This document shows positions 1 through 6,297 of a stretch of DNA of 7,994 nucleotides, one piece after another. How positions within the stretch are numbered: the stretch's first letter is position 1; every line of letters begins with the position of its first letter. The notes under the pieces were generated by a model, which searched no databases, had not been told where the DNA came from, and was given only the letters and a program-made list of their open reading frames with translations. Origin of the DNA: Alphaproteobacteria bacterium MarineAlpha10_Bin2 (GTDB taxonomy: Bacteria > Pseudomonadota > Alphaproteobacteria > UBA828); NCBI GenBank assembly GCA_002937555.1, contig PTKB01000122.1:1-7994 (forward strand), in the 5' to 3' direction. Made by a program: the position numbers and the translations under genes.

Positions 1-238
1 CCTCGACCTCGATGTCACTGTCCGCCTCTTCACTTTCGATGGCGGCCATCTCCGTATCTTCAGCCGGCGTCTGCGCGCCGTCTTCGGTCGCAGCGAGCGG
101 CTCTGGCGGTGGTGCGGCCTCTTTGCGTTCCACCGGCGCGTCGCAACTGGGGCAAACGATCGGTTCGCGCCGCATATCGTAAAACCGCTGGCCACAGCTG
201 AGGCACATTCGTTTGGTGCCCCATTTTGAATTCGCCAC
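1..238 (-). CDS. FYDLN acid domain (TIGR02300-like) zinc-ribbon protein, 3' end outside window
   Basis: The N-terminal 79 codons are present and read VANSKWGTKRMCLSCGQRFY at the start; the stop lies beyond base 1. Two CxxC pairs (C12/C15 and C29/C32) form a four-cysteine zinc ribbon, and between them sits RFYDMRREP, the family's FYDLN-type motif. From about residue 37 the chain becomes Pro/Ala/Glu-rich and then strongly acidic, as expected for this family, whose members typically end in a long acidic low-complexity tail. The function is not known; a zinc ribbon suggests nucleic acid or protein binding, but that is inference. The start is a GTG at 238-236, chosen because the conserved MANSKWGTKR-like N-terminus begins there and a purine-rich GAGGG (254-250, minus strand) lies 11 bases upstream. 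It is transcribed away from aroA. The family assignment comes from remembered motifs and is fairly secure; any role is not. Confidence 0.88.
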   Translation of the reverse strand, partial: MANSKWGTKRMCLSCGQRFYDMRREPIVCPSCDAPVERKEAAPPPEPLAATEDGAQTPAEDTEMAAIESEEADSDIEVE

Positions 239-262
239 GTTGAAGATTTCCCTCAATAACTC

Positions 263-278
263 TCAGCGTCCGCGCTGA
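263..278 (-). other. Small hairpin in the 5' leader of the zinc-ribbon gene
   Basis: TCAGCG (263-268) and CGCTGA (273-278) form a perfect 6-base-pair stem with a 4-base loop. On the minus strand it would sit in the leader of the zinc-ribbon gene, 8 bases before the purine-rich GAGGG, so it could affect ribosome access. A short stem like this can arise by chance in GC-rich DNA. Confidence 0.3.
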
Positions 279-296
279 TGTACGCATTTTCAGTTC

Positions 297-325
297 GAAT
301 TGCCACGTTCGGCAGACTCTGTCAA
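297..325 (-). promoter_or_regulatory. Candidate promoter for the divergent zinc-ribbon gene
   Basis: On the minus strand an exact TTGACA (325-320) is followed after 17 bases by CAATTC (302-297). The -35 box is perfect, but the -10 box is poor. It would give a leader of roughly 50 bases before the GTG at 238. It overlaps the candidate plus-strand promoter for aroA. Called by eye only. Confidence 0.3.
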
Positions 326-329
326 AAAT
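300..329 (+). promoter_or_regulatory. Candidate promoter for aroA-cmk
   Basis: TTGCCA (300-305, five of six matches to TTGACA) is followed after 18 bases by AAAAAT (324-329, four of six matches to TATAAT). It lies in the most AT-rich stretch of the divergent spacer, about 60 bases before the aroA GTG. Weak, by-eye evidence; other start points in the spacer are possible. Confidence 0.25.
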
Positions 330-390
330 AAAATGATGTTGCGCGCGTCCGTTCGTTTGTTGGCGCGCCCGGCTATGGTAGAGACATCAC

Positions 391-1794
391 GTGAAGAGAA
401 GCGTACAAACCATTTTAGATCAATCCGCTGCGCCGCAAGACGACGCTGGCGGAGGGGCCGTTTCAGAGCCTCGGCCGCTTGTGTCCGAGCCCTCGGGATC
501 ATTGTCCGGCGAAGCCATGCTGCCGGGCGACAAATCCATTTCGCACCGGGCTTTGATCTTCGGTGCGCTGGCGGTCGGCGAAACGCGTGTCCAGGGACTA
601 CTGGAAGGCGGTGACGTCCTGGCGACGGCGCGTGCCCTGGGCGATTTCGGCGTGGAGATTGCGCGCGACGACACCGGCACATGGCGGGTATGGGGCGTCG
701 GCGTCGGCGGGTTTCAGGAACCGGCGCGCCAATTGGACCTCGGCAACGCCGGCACGGCGGTCAGGCTGCTGATGGGGGCCGCCGCCCAGCATCCTTTCAC
801 CAGTTTTTTCAGCGGCGATGAATCGCTCAACGCCCGGCCGATGGGCCGCGTCGCCAAGCCGCTCAGGCAAATGGGCGCCCGCATTCAGGCGCGGAGCGGT
901 TGCCGCTTGCCGCTGGCGCTCACCGGAAGTAACGAACTTCTGCCGATCAGCTACACGCTGCCGGTGGCTTCGGCGCAGGTGAAATCGGCCATTCTCCTCG
1001 CCGGCCTCGCCGCCCCCGGCGAAACCACCATTGTCGAGCCGGCGCCGAGCCGCGATCATAGCGAGCGCATGTTGCGTCATTTTGGCGCCGAAGTGCGGGT
1101 TGAGGACGGTGCGTCGGGCGGGCGCAGGATTATTTTATCGGGTCAGCCCGAACTGGCAGCCCGGGCGCTCTCGGTTCCGGCCGACATCAGCTCCGCCGCC
1201 TTCCCGCTTGCCGCTTCATTGATCGTGCCGGGTTCGGACGTGCTGCTCAAGAATGTAGGCATCAATCCGTTGCGCAGCGGCCTCATCGATTGTGTGCGCG
1301 AAATGGGCGGCGCGGTGGAACTCCGCGATGAAAATGAGGTTTCCGGCGAGCCGGTGGCCGATATCGCTGTCCGGGCTTCAAATTTACGCGGCATCCAGGT
1401 ACCGCCGGCTCGGGCGCCCAGCATGATCGATGAATATCCGATTCTCGCGGTCCTGGCGGCCTGTGCCGAGGGCCCGAGCCGCCTCCGCGGCCTTGGCGAA
1501 TTGCGCCACAAGGAAAGCGACCGCTTTGCCGCCATTGTCGCCGGCCTCCGTGCCGCCGGCGTGGCTGTCGAAGCTGTTGACGACGATATACTGATCACCG
1601 GGACCGGTGCGTCGCCGCCCGGCGGGGCCGAGATCGCCAGTTGCCTCGATCACCGCATCGTCATGGCATTTCTGGTGCTCGGAATGGCTTGTAAAGAGGG
1701 CGTGACAATCGACGATGGCGCGCCGATCGCCACGAGTTTTCCCGGATTCGTCGAATTGATGAATGGTCTCGGCGGGCGGATTACAGATGGCTGA
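391..1794 (+). CDS. aroA: 3-phosphoshikimate 1-carboxyvinyltransferase (EPSP synthase)
   Basis: This cytoplasmic enzyme joins shikimate 3-phosphate and phosphoenolpyruvate to make EPSP, the sixth shikimate pathway step. The 467-residue product carries the family landmarks in order: LPGDKSISHRAL (44-55, with K48, S49, R53), LGNAGTAVR (117-125), RPMGR (149-153), SAQVK (194-198), RDHSE (221-225), SMIDEYP (344-350, catalytic-type D347), RHKESDR (372-378, E375 and R378) and LDHRIVM (419-425, R422). Overall it resembles the Agrobacterium CP4 (class II) enzyme more than E. coli AroA. It has Gly121 in GNAGT where CP4 has Ala100, and NPLR where CP4 has NPTR. The GTG at 391 is the first start after an in-frame TAG at 379-381; the ribosome site is weak (AGAG, 380-383). 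The N-terminus is about 20 residues longer than CP4, so a downstream start such as GTG 481 is possible. The last 8 bases overlap cmk. Confidence 0.96.
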   Translation: MKRSVQTILDQSAAPQDDAGGGAVSEPRPLVSEPSGSLSGEAMLPGDKSISHRALIFGALAVGETRVQGLLEGGDVLATARALGDFGVEIARDDTGTWRVWGVGVGGFQEPARQLDLGNAGTAVRLLMGAAAQHPFTSFFSGDESLNARPMGRVAKPLRQMGARIQARSGCRLPLALTGSNELLPISYTLPVASAQVKSAILLAGLAAPGETTIVEPAPSRDHSERMLRHFGAEVRVEDGASGGRRIILSGQPELAARALSVPADISSAAFPLAASLIVPGSDVLLKNVGINPLRSGLIDCVREMGGAVELRDENEVSGEPVADIAVRASNLRGIQVPPARAPSMIDEYPILAVLAACAEGPSRLRGLGELRHKESDRFAAIVAGLRAAGVAVEAVDDDILITGTGASPPGGAEIASCLDHRIVMAFLVLGMACKEGVTIDDGAPIATSFPGFVELMNGLGGRITDG

Positions 1795-2425
1795 GCCGGT
1801 CGTCACGATCGCCGTCGATGGTCCGGCGGCGTCTGGAAAAGGCACGCTGGCGCGACGCTTGGCGGATCATTTCGGCCTCAACCATCTCGATACCGGGGGG
1901 CTCTACCGCGCCGTCGCGGTGCGCGTGTTGCGCCAGGGCGGCGATCCTGCCGATGAAGCCAGCGGCGAGACCGCGGCGCAAAATCTCGAGACGCAAGATC
2001 TCGAAGCGCCCAACCTACGCGCAGAGGAAGTTGGTCAAGCGGCCTCGATCGTTTCCGCCCACCCCAAGGTGCGGGCAGCGCTTTTGATCTATCAACGTGA
2101 CTTTGCCGCCACCCCGCCGGGGGCGGTTTTGGACGGCCGTGACATCGGCACCGTGGTCTGCCCAGAGGCGGGCGCCAAAATCTATCTCGACGCGTCCCTC
2201 GAAACGCGTGCCAAACGGCGCGTGAAAGAGTTGCGGTTACGCGGCGTGGAGAGTATAGAATCCCGCGTTTTGCAGGAAATGCAGGATCGCGACGCCCGTG
2301 ACAGCGGTCGTGCGGTCGCGCCGCTAAAAGCGGCGGAAGATGCGCTCACGATGGATACCACCGATCTTTCGCCCGATGAGGTGTTTGATCGGGCGCTTTC
2401 TTATATCGCGGCGCGGCTGGAATAG
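1787..2425 (+). CDS. cmk: (d)CMP kinase (cytidylate kinase)
   Basis: Phosphorylates CMP and dCMP to the diphosphates using ATP, recycling pyrimidine nucleotides in the cytoplasm. The product has 212 residues, close to the usual 210-230. A P-loop GPAASGKGT lies at 12-20, followed by LDTGGLYRA (34-42, the CMP-binding loop with R41), the typical LRAEEVGQAASIVSAHPKVR helix region (77-96), DGRDIGTVV (116-124, nucleotide-binding R118/D119) and the lid-type QDRDARDSGRAVAPLK segment (166-181, D172 and R175 probably contacting substrate). The ATG at 1787 was preferred over the in-frame ATG at 1763 because MAEPVVTIAVDGPAASGKGT is the usual N-terminus. The start lies inside the aroA coding end (8-base overlap in another frame), which suggests translational coupling. 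cmk between aroA and rpsA is a widespread bacterial arrangement. Confidence 0.96.
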   Translation: MAEPVVTIAVDGPAASGKGTLARRLADHFGLNHLDTGGLYRAVAVRVLRQGGDPADEASGETAAQNLETQDLEAPNLRAEEVGQAASIVSAHPKVRAALLIYQRDFAATPPGAVLDGRDIGTVVCPEAGAKIYLDASLETRAKRRVKELRLRGVESIESRVLQEMQDRDARDSGRAVAPLKAAEDALTMDTTDLSPDEVFDRALSYIAARLE

Positions 2426-2478
2426 TTCGGTCGACGGATACGGGTTCCGCCGCCCGCCGCGAGTTTGAGAGCAAATGC

Positions 2479-2496
2479 CGGCTTGGATTAAGGCCG
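2479..2496 (+). promoter_or_regulatory. Possible hairpin in the rpsA leader
   Basis: CGGCTT (2479-2484) can pair with AAG-CCG (2490-2496, one G bulged) around a 5-base loop, 28 bases before the rpsA ribosome binding site. E. coli S1 represses its own translation through structured leader RNA, so a leader structure here would make sense. The stem is short and imperfect, and the homology of the mechanism is untested. No convincing promoter was seen in 2426-2534, so rpsA may be read from upstream as well. Confidence 0.22.
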
Positions 2497-2524
2497 AGGC
2501 GGTGATGTGAAATGTTTGTTGGAC

Positions 2525-2529
2525 AGGAG
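2525..2529 (+). promoter_or_regulatory. Ribosome binding site of rpsA
   Basis: AGGAG lies 5 bases before the ATG at 2535. It is a near-ideal site and fixes the rpsA start. Strong recognition by spacing is of note because S1 itself helps other messages with weak sites. Confidence 0.8.
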
Positions 2530-2534
2530 AACAG

Positions 2535-4514
2535 ATGACAACGCAAATGGCCGAGGAGCAAGCGCCGAGCAAAGAAAATTTTGCTGAACTGCTCGACGAA
2601 TTTGTCGGCGACAGTGCAAATTTCGAAGGCCGCCTGATCAAGGGCACGGTGCTTTCCATCGATAACGACGCGGCGCTTATTGATGTCGGACTGAAAGTAG
2701 AAGGACGCGTGCCGCTCAAAGAGTTCTCGGTGCCGGGTCAACCGATCGAGCTCAAGGTCGGTGATGAGGTCGAAGTTTTCATCGAACGTATCGAAAACCG
2801 GCGTGGCGAAGCCGTCCTCAGCCGCGAACGTGCGCGCCGCGAAGAGGCCTGGGAAAAGCTCGAAAAAGCCTATCAGGACGGCGAGCGCGTCGAAGGGGTC
2901 ATCTTCGGCCGGGTCAAGGGCGGATTCACCGTCGATCTTGACGGCGCCGTGGCGTTCCTGCCGGGCAGCCAGGTGGATATCCGCCCGGTGCGTGATATTG
3001 CACCGCTGATCGGCACCGATCAGCCGTTCCAAATTCTGAAAATGGACCGCCGGCGCGGCAACATCGTGGTCTCGCGCCGCGCCGTTTTGGAAGACACTCG
3101 CGCCGAGCAGCGCAACGAACTGATCGCCAATCTGCACGAAGGCCAGGTGCTCGAAGGCATCGTCAAGAACATCACCGATTATGGCGCCTTCGTCGATTTG
3201 GGCGGCGTCGACGGTCTGCTGCATGTCACCGACATTGCGTGGCGCCGGGTCAACCATCCGACCGATGCCCTGCAGATCGGCGAGAGCGTCAAAGTTCAGG
3301 TGATTCGCTTCAATTCGGAGACCCAGCGTATTTCCCTCGGCATGAAGCAGCTCGAAGCCGACCCATGGGAAGGTGTTGGCGCGAAATATCCGATCGGCGC
3401 CAAATATACCGGCCGGGTGACGAACATCACCGATTACGGCGCTTTCGTCGAGCTTGAGCCCGGCGTCGAGGGGCTGGTCCATGTCTCGGAAATGAGCTGG
3501 ACCAAGAAAAACATCCATCCCGGTAAGATCGTCTCGACGAGCCAGGAAGTCGAAGTGATGGTGCTCGACGTCGATCCGGACAAACGCCGTATCAGCCTCG
3601 GCCTTAAACAATGCCTGGCCAACCCGTGGACGACCTTCGAGGAGGAAAATCCGGAAGGCACCGTTCTTGAGGGCGAGATCAAGAACATCACCGAGTTTGG
3701 CCTGTTCGTGGAATTGTTGGGCGAAATATTCGGCATGGTTCATTTGTCCGATATCAGTTGGGCGTTGCCCGGCGAAACCGCGATCCAGAGCTACAACAAG
3801 GGCGACCAGGTCAAGGTTAAGGTCCTCACCATCGATATCGAGAAGGAACGCATCGGACTCGGCATCAAGCAATTGGATGACGATCCGTTCCAGGTTGCCC
3901 ATTCGAAGCGCGGACAGGCGGTCACCTGTACGGTCACTGCGTTGCATGACCAGGGCGTCGACGTGGAAGTGCTTGATGGCCTCACCGGATTCGTGCGGCG
4001 CTCCGATTTGGCGCGCGATCGCAATGAGCAGCGCCCCGACCGTTTTGCCGTCGGCGATAAGTTCGACGCCAAGCTGATGCAAATCGATCGCGGTGGGCGG
4101 CGGATTACGCTCTCCATCAAGGCGCTCGAAGTCGAGGAAGAGAAACAGGCGGTCGAGGAATATGGCTCGACCGATTCCGGCGCCAGCCTGGGCGATATCC
4201 TCGGTGCGGCGATCAGCCGGAAACAGGAACAGGAAGCGAGCGCCAGCCAATCTCAAGATGCCGGCGCCGCCGAGGCGGAAGCCGCGGTTCCGGAGCCGGA
4301 AGCTGAAAGCGAGGCGGAGGCTGCTCCGGCGGACGATGCGGAAGAAGCGGCGGCTGAGCCAGAGGCAGAGGCTGAAAAGGCGGACGAAGCGCCGGCGGAA
4401 GAAGCCGAGGCGACGGATGAATCCGAGGCGGAAGAGGCCGAAACAACGGACGACTCCGAAGCGGAAGAGGCCGAGGCGGCGGATGACGGCGAAGAGGACA
4501 AGAAGGGCTCTTAA
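2535..4514 (+). CDS. rpsA: 30S ribosomal protein S1
   Basis: S1 sits on the small ribosomal subunit, binds mRNA leaders and aids initiation. Six S1 (OB-fold) domains are visible at about residues 35-100, 118-183, 203-271, 288-357, 375-445 and 459-532. Domains 3 to 5 share the signature KNITDYGAFV / TNITDYGAFV / KNITEFGLFV and end in RISLGMKQ, RISLGLKQ and RIGLGIKQ. Domains 1 and 2 are the diverged ribosome-binding type. The core ends in SLGDILGAAI (551-560), a common end region in alphaproteobacterial S1. The protein is 659 residues, against about 557 in E. coli and roughly 560-580 usual in this class, because of a tail (567-659) made almost only of Glu, Ala, Asp, Pro, Ser and Thr that includes three 11-residue repeats. 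The ATG has a strong AGGAG. It follows cmk after a 109-base leader. The core assignment is secure; the role of the tail is unknown. Confidence 0.97.
   Translation: MTTQMAEEQAPSKENFAELLDEFVGDSANFEGRLIKGTVLSIDNDAALIDVGLKVEGRVPLKEFSVPGQPIELKVGDEVEVFIERIENRRGEAVLSRERARREEAWEKLEKAYQDGERVEGVIFGRVKGGFTVDLDGAVAFLPGSQVDIRPVRDIAPLIGTDQPFQILKMDRRRGNIVVSRRAVLEDTRAEQRNELIANLHEGQVLEGIVKNITDYGAFVDLGGVDGLLHVTDIAWRRVNHPTDALQIGESVKVQVIRFNSETQRISLGMKQLEADPWEGVGAKYPIGAKYTGRVTNITDYGAFVELEPGVEGLVHVSEMSWTKKNIHPGKIVSTSQEVEVMVLDVDPDKRRISLGLKQCLANPWTTFEEENPEGTVLEGEIKNITEFGLFVELLGEIFGMVHLSDISWALPGETAIQSYNKGDQVKVKVLTIDIEKERIGLGIKQLDDDPFQVAHSKRGQAVTCTVTALHDQGVDVEVLDGLTGFVRRSDLARDRNEQRPDRFAVGDKFDAKLMQIDRGGRRITLSIKALEVEEEKQAVEEYGSTDSGASLGDILGAAISRKQEQEASASQSQDAGAAEAEAAVPEPEAESEAEAAPADDAEEAAAEPEAEAEKADEAPAEEAEATDESEAEEAETTDDSEAEEAEAADDGEEDKKGS
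4398..4496 (+). repeat. Three tandem 33-base repeats in the rpsA acidic tail
   Basis: Three in-phase 33-base units (4398-4430, 4431-4463, 4464-4496) encode EEAEATDESEA, EEAETTDDSEA and EEAEAADDGEE at residues 622-654 of S1. Units differ by several mostly synonymous or conservative changes. The length is a multiple of three, so gain or loss of a unit would keep the frame. Confidence 0.8.
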
Positions 4515-4583
4515 ACCCGGTGCCGCCGACCGGCGCGGCGCAGACCTGCAAATCGACCGGCAACTCGGAGCGTGAGCGGCTGG

Positions 4584-5504
4584 ATGAAGCTTGATCCGGA
4601 TAGAATGCTCGATCGCCGGCGCCTCAAACGGGGCGTTGCGGTTTGGCGCGGTTTGGCAATCGTCGCGGTCATCGCACTTATTGTCGTCGCCATCGGCCGA
4701 TTTGCCCTGGATGGCCCGGCCGGCGGCGATTATATCGCCCGACTATGGGTTACGGGATTGATCACCGACGATCCCGGACGCGCCGAACTGTTAGCGGAGA
4801 TCGCCGAGGATAGCGATATCGAAGCCCTAATCGTGCGCATCAACTCGCCCGGCGGCACCATGGCCGGGAGCGAGGCGCTGTTCCTTTCCTTGCGCACCGT
4901 CGCGGCGCAAAAACCGGTCGTCGCCGTGATGGACAGCACCGCCGCGTCCGGCGGCTATATGGCTGCACTTGCCGCCGAGCACATCGTTGCGCGCAATTCC
5001 ACCGTCACCGGCTCGATCGGCGTCATCCTGCAGACCGCCGATGTCACCCAAATGCTGGCCGATCTCGGCGTTGCGACCGAAGCCATCAAAAGCGCGCCGT
5101 TGAAAGGCGTGCCGTCGCCGTTTGAGCGATTGGATGAAAGCGGCCGCGCCGCAAGCCAGGCGCTGGTCGACGATATGTACGATCTTTTTGTCACCATGGT
5201 GGCCGAGCGCCGCGGCCTGGAGCCGGCGGCAGCGGCAGCGTTGGCCGATGGCCGCGTGTTTACCGGCCGCCAGGCGGTGGCGAACGGGCTGGTCGACGAA
5301 ATCGGCGGCGAACCGGAAGTCTTGGCCTGGCTAGAAAGCAAGCACGGCGTCTCGTCTTCGCTGCCGCGCTACGATTTGAACGCGGAAGAGACGGAAGATT
5401 TTGTCGAGCGCCTGGTGTCGTCGGTTGGCGGCAGCGTGTTGCCGCGCCGTCTGATGCTTGACGGCCTTCTCGCTGTTTGGCACCCTGGGATCGGCCGCGA
5501 GTAG
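4584..5504 (+). CDS. sppA: Signal peptide peptidase SppA, S49 family, membrane-anchored
   Basis: A serine protease that degrades leftover signal peptides, acting at the outer face of the inner membrane with a Ser/Lys dyad. The product is 306 residues, the short single-domain form (E. coli SppA is about twice as long). After a basic DRRRLKR stretch there is one membrane segment (about 22-41). Then come ALIVRINSPGG (81-91), the nucleophile motif TAASGGYMAA with S122, STVTGSIGVI (139-148) and IKSAPLKGVPSPF (168-180), whose K174 aligns with the catalytic lysine of B. subtilis SppA. The ATG at 4584 was chosen because MKLDPDRMLDRRRLKR resembles the usual N-terminus in this group. A GTG at 4572 would add four residues, but a GGAG ends only one base before it. 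The gene follows rpsA by 69 bases and precedes ihfB. Its acid-rich end shows no second catalytic domain. Confidence 0.92.
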   Translation: MKLDPDRMLDRRRLKRGVAVWRGLAIVAVIALIVVAIGRFALDGPAGGDYIARLWVTGLITDDPGRAELLAEIAEDSDIEALIVRINSPGGTMAGSEALFLSLRTVAAQKPVVAVMDSTAASGGYMAALAAEHIVARNSTVTGSIGVILQTADVTQMLADLGVATEAIKSAPLKGVPSPFERLDESGRAASQALVDDMYDLFVTMVAERRGLEPAAAAALADGRVFTGRQAVANGLVDEIGGEPEVLAWLESKHGVSSSLPRYDLNAEETEDFVERLVSSVGGSVLPRRLMLDGLLAVWHPGIGRE

Positions 5505-5520
5505 AAAAAACTCAAGTAAA

Positions 5521-5549
5521 TTGATAACTTGCTCGTACGCGGCGGAAAT
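5521..5549 (+). promoter_or_regulatory. Candidate promoter for ihfB-lapA
   Basis: TTGATA (5521-5526, five of six matches to TTGACA) is followed after 17 bases by GGAAAT (5544-5549, three of six). It lies just after the sppA stop in an AT-rich patch unlike the surrounding GC-rich DNA, and 27 bases before the ihfB ATG. The -35 box overlaps an IHF-like sequence. By-eye call. Confidence 0.33.
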
Positions 5550-5561
5550 GAGACGGCGATC

Positions 5562-5568
5562 GGGGGAG
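5562..5568 (+). promoter_or_regulatory. Ribosome binding site of ihfB
   Basis: GGGGGAG lies 7 bases before the ATG at 5576, a strong site that fixes the start. Confidence 0.7.
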
Positions 5569-5575
5569 CGGAATC

Positions 5576-5863
5576 ATGACCAAATCTGAACTCATTCAGC
5601 GGCTCGCGGAGATGTATCCCGATCCGCGTCTCTATCACCGCGATTTCGAGCGCGTGGTGAATAAGGTGTTCGAGGAAATCAGCAACGCATTGGCGCGCGG
5701 CGACCGTGTGGAGTTGCGCGGTTTTGGCGCCTTCTCGGTGCGCGCGCGCGGCGAGCGGGTGGGGCGCAATCCGCGCACCGGCGAATCGGTCAATGTGGCG
5801 AAAAAGCATCTGCCGTTTTTCAAGACCGGCAAGGAATTGCGCGAGCGCATCAATCAGAACTAA
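5576..5863 (+). CDS. ihfB: Integration host factor subunit beta
   Basis: One half of the IHF heterodimer, a nucleoid protein that binds specific sites and bends DNA sharply, serving transcription, replication and recombination. The 95-residue product has the full HU/IHF fold. It starts MTKSELIQRLAE, has VELRGFGAFSVR in the core (about 46-57), the DNA-inserting arm GRNPRTGESV (about 63-72, proline of the arm included) and the closing PFFKTGKELRERIN. MTKSELI, RVELRGFG and PFFKxGKELRERIN are beta-subunit rather than alpha-subunit or HU features. The partner ihfA is not in this window. Placement downstream of rpsA is usual in proteobacteria. lapA follows after 22 bases, so the two are probably one transcript. 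Confidence 0.96.
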   Translation: MTKSELIQRLAEMYPDPRLYHRDFERVVNKVFEEISNALARGDRVELRGFGAFSVRARGERVGRNPRTGESVNVAKKHLPFFKTGKELRERINQN

Positions 5864-5885
5864 CCGCGCCGCTGAGGAATAGGGC

Positions 5886-6248
5886 GTGAGATTTATCGGT
5901 TGGATTATCGCGGTTCCGGTGGCGTTTATTGTCATCGCCTTTGCGATCGCCAACCGCACGCCGGTCGGCGTTCATTTCGACCCATTGCCGTATGAGCTGG
6001 ATATACCGCTGTGGGCCGCGGTTATCGGAGCGCTTGCGGTCGGCTTTCTCCTGGGCGCCTTGATCCGATGGCTGTTCGATCATCGTTGGCGTGCCGAGGC
6101 GCGCAAAGGCAAGCGCCATGTGCGCGCCCTGGAACGCGAAATATCCTCTCTCCGCCAGCGCTTGGACAGTGCGCCGGCTGGCGCCGGCGAGGCCGGCAAT
6201 ACGGATGTCGAGCGAAATCGTATTGCGCCGCCGCGCGACGTCGCCTGA
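5886..6248 (+). CDS. lapA: LapA family (DUF1049) inner membrane protein
   Basis: A 120-residue membrane protein. It has a first hydrophobic helix (about 3-21), the family motif NRTPVGVHFDPLP (23-35), a second helix (about 42-63) ending in a basic region, then a short predicted coiled coil (about 76-94, VRALEREISSLRQRL) and a variable tail. In E. coli LapA (YciS) works with LapB (YciM) and FtsH in controlling LpxC and thus LPS synthesis; whether that holds here is inference, since no lapB is visible nearby. The start is a GTG with a good GAGGAA (5874-5879) 6 bases upstream. A small membrane protein of this family next to ihfB is a recurring arrangement in alphaproteobacteria as I recall it. 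The gene symbol rests on the domain, not on tested function. Confidence 0.83.
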   Translation: MRFIGWIIAVPVAFIVIAFAIANRTPVGVHFDPLPYELDIPLWAAVIGALAVGFLLGALIRWLFDHRWRAEARKGKRHVRALEREISSLRQRLDSAPAGAGEAGNTDVERNRIAPPRDVA

Positions 6249-6272
6249 GCTGGAGACGGAGCGCTAAGGTTC

Positions 6273-6297
6273 GGCGCCACGCGAAGTGCTTGACGCC
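6273..6297 (+). other. Imperfect palindrome overlapping the candidate trpF -35 box
   Basis: Bases 6273-6282 and 6288-6297 pair in eight of ten positions around a 5-base loop (mismatches 6277/6293 and 6280/6290). No T-run follows, so it is not an intrinsic terminator. Its right arm contains most of the TTGACG at 6290-6295, so it might be an operator. A second arm, GGCGCCG at 6299-6305, offers an alternative pairing with CGGCGCC at 6272-6278. Confidence 0.25.

Noticed and set aside
362..369. GGCGCGCC 8-base palindrome before aroA as an operator
   Set aside because: Self-complementary GC words are frequent at this base composition, and no second copy with sensible spacing was seen.
239..390. 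A tRNA or small RNA in the divergent spacer
   Set aside because: No cloverleaf arms, T-loop motif or terminator could be found; the spacer is explained by promoters and leaders.
2465..2493. A promoter before rpsA (TTGAGA with GATTAA or TTAAGG)
   Set aside because: Spacing of 15 or a poor -10 box at 17; alternatives from TTGGAT at 2483 are also poor, so none was listed as a feature.
2346..4256. A 636-codon open frame on the minus strand opposite rpsA
   Set aside because: It mirrors the S1 coding sequence in GC-rich DNA, where stops are rare on the opposite strand. Its translation shows no coherent domain and just echoes the repeated S1 domains, and rpsA on the other strand is unmistakable.
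4522..4539. A GCCGC/GCGGC inverted repeat after the rpsA stop as a terminator
   Set aside because: A five-base-pair stem with an 8-base loop and no following T-run; likely chance in GC-rich DNA.
4093..4575. A 160-codon Arg/Lys-rich plus-strand frame over the end of rpsA
   Set aside because: It is the out-of-frame reading of Glu/Ala codons in the acidic S1 tail, which automatically gives Arg/Lys-rich protein. There is no ribosome site or family similarity.
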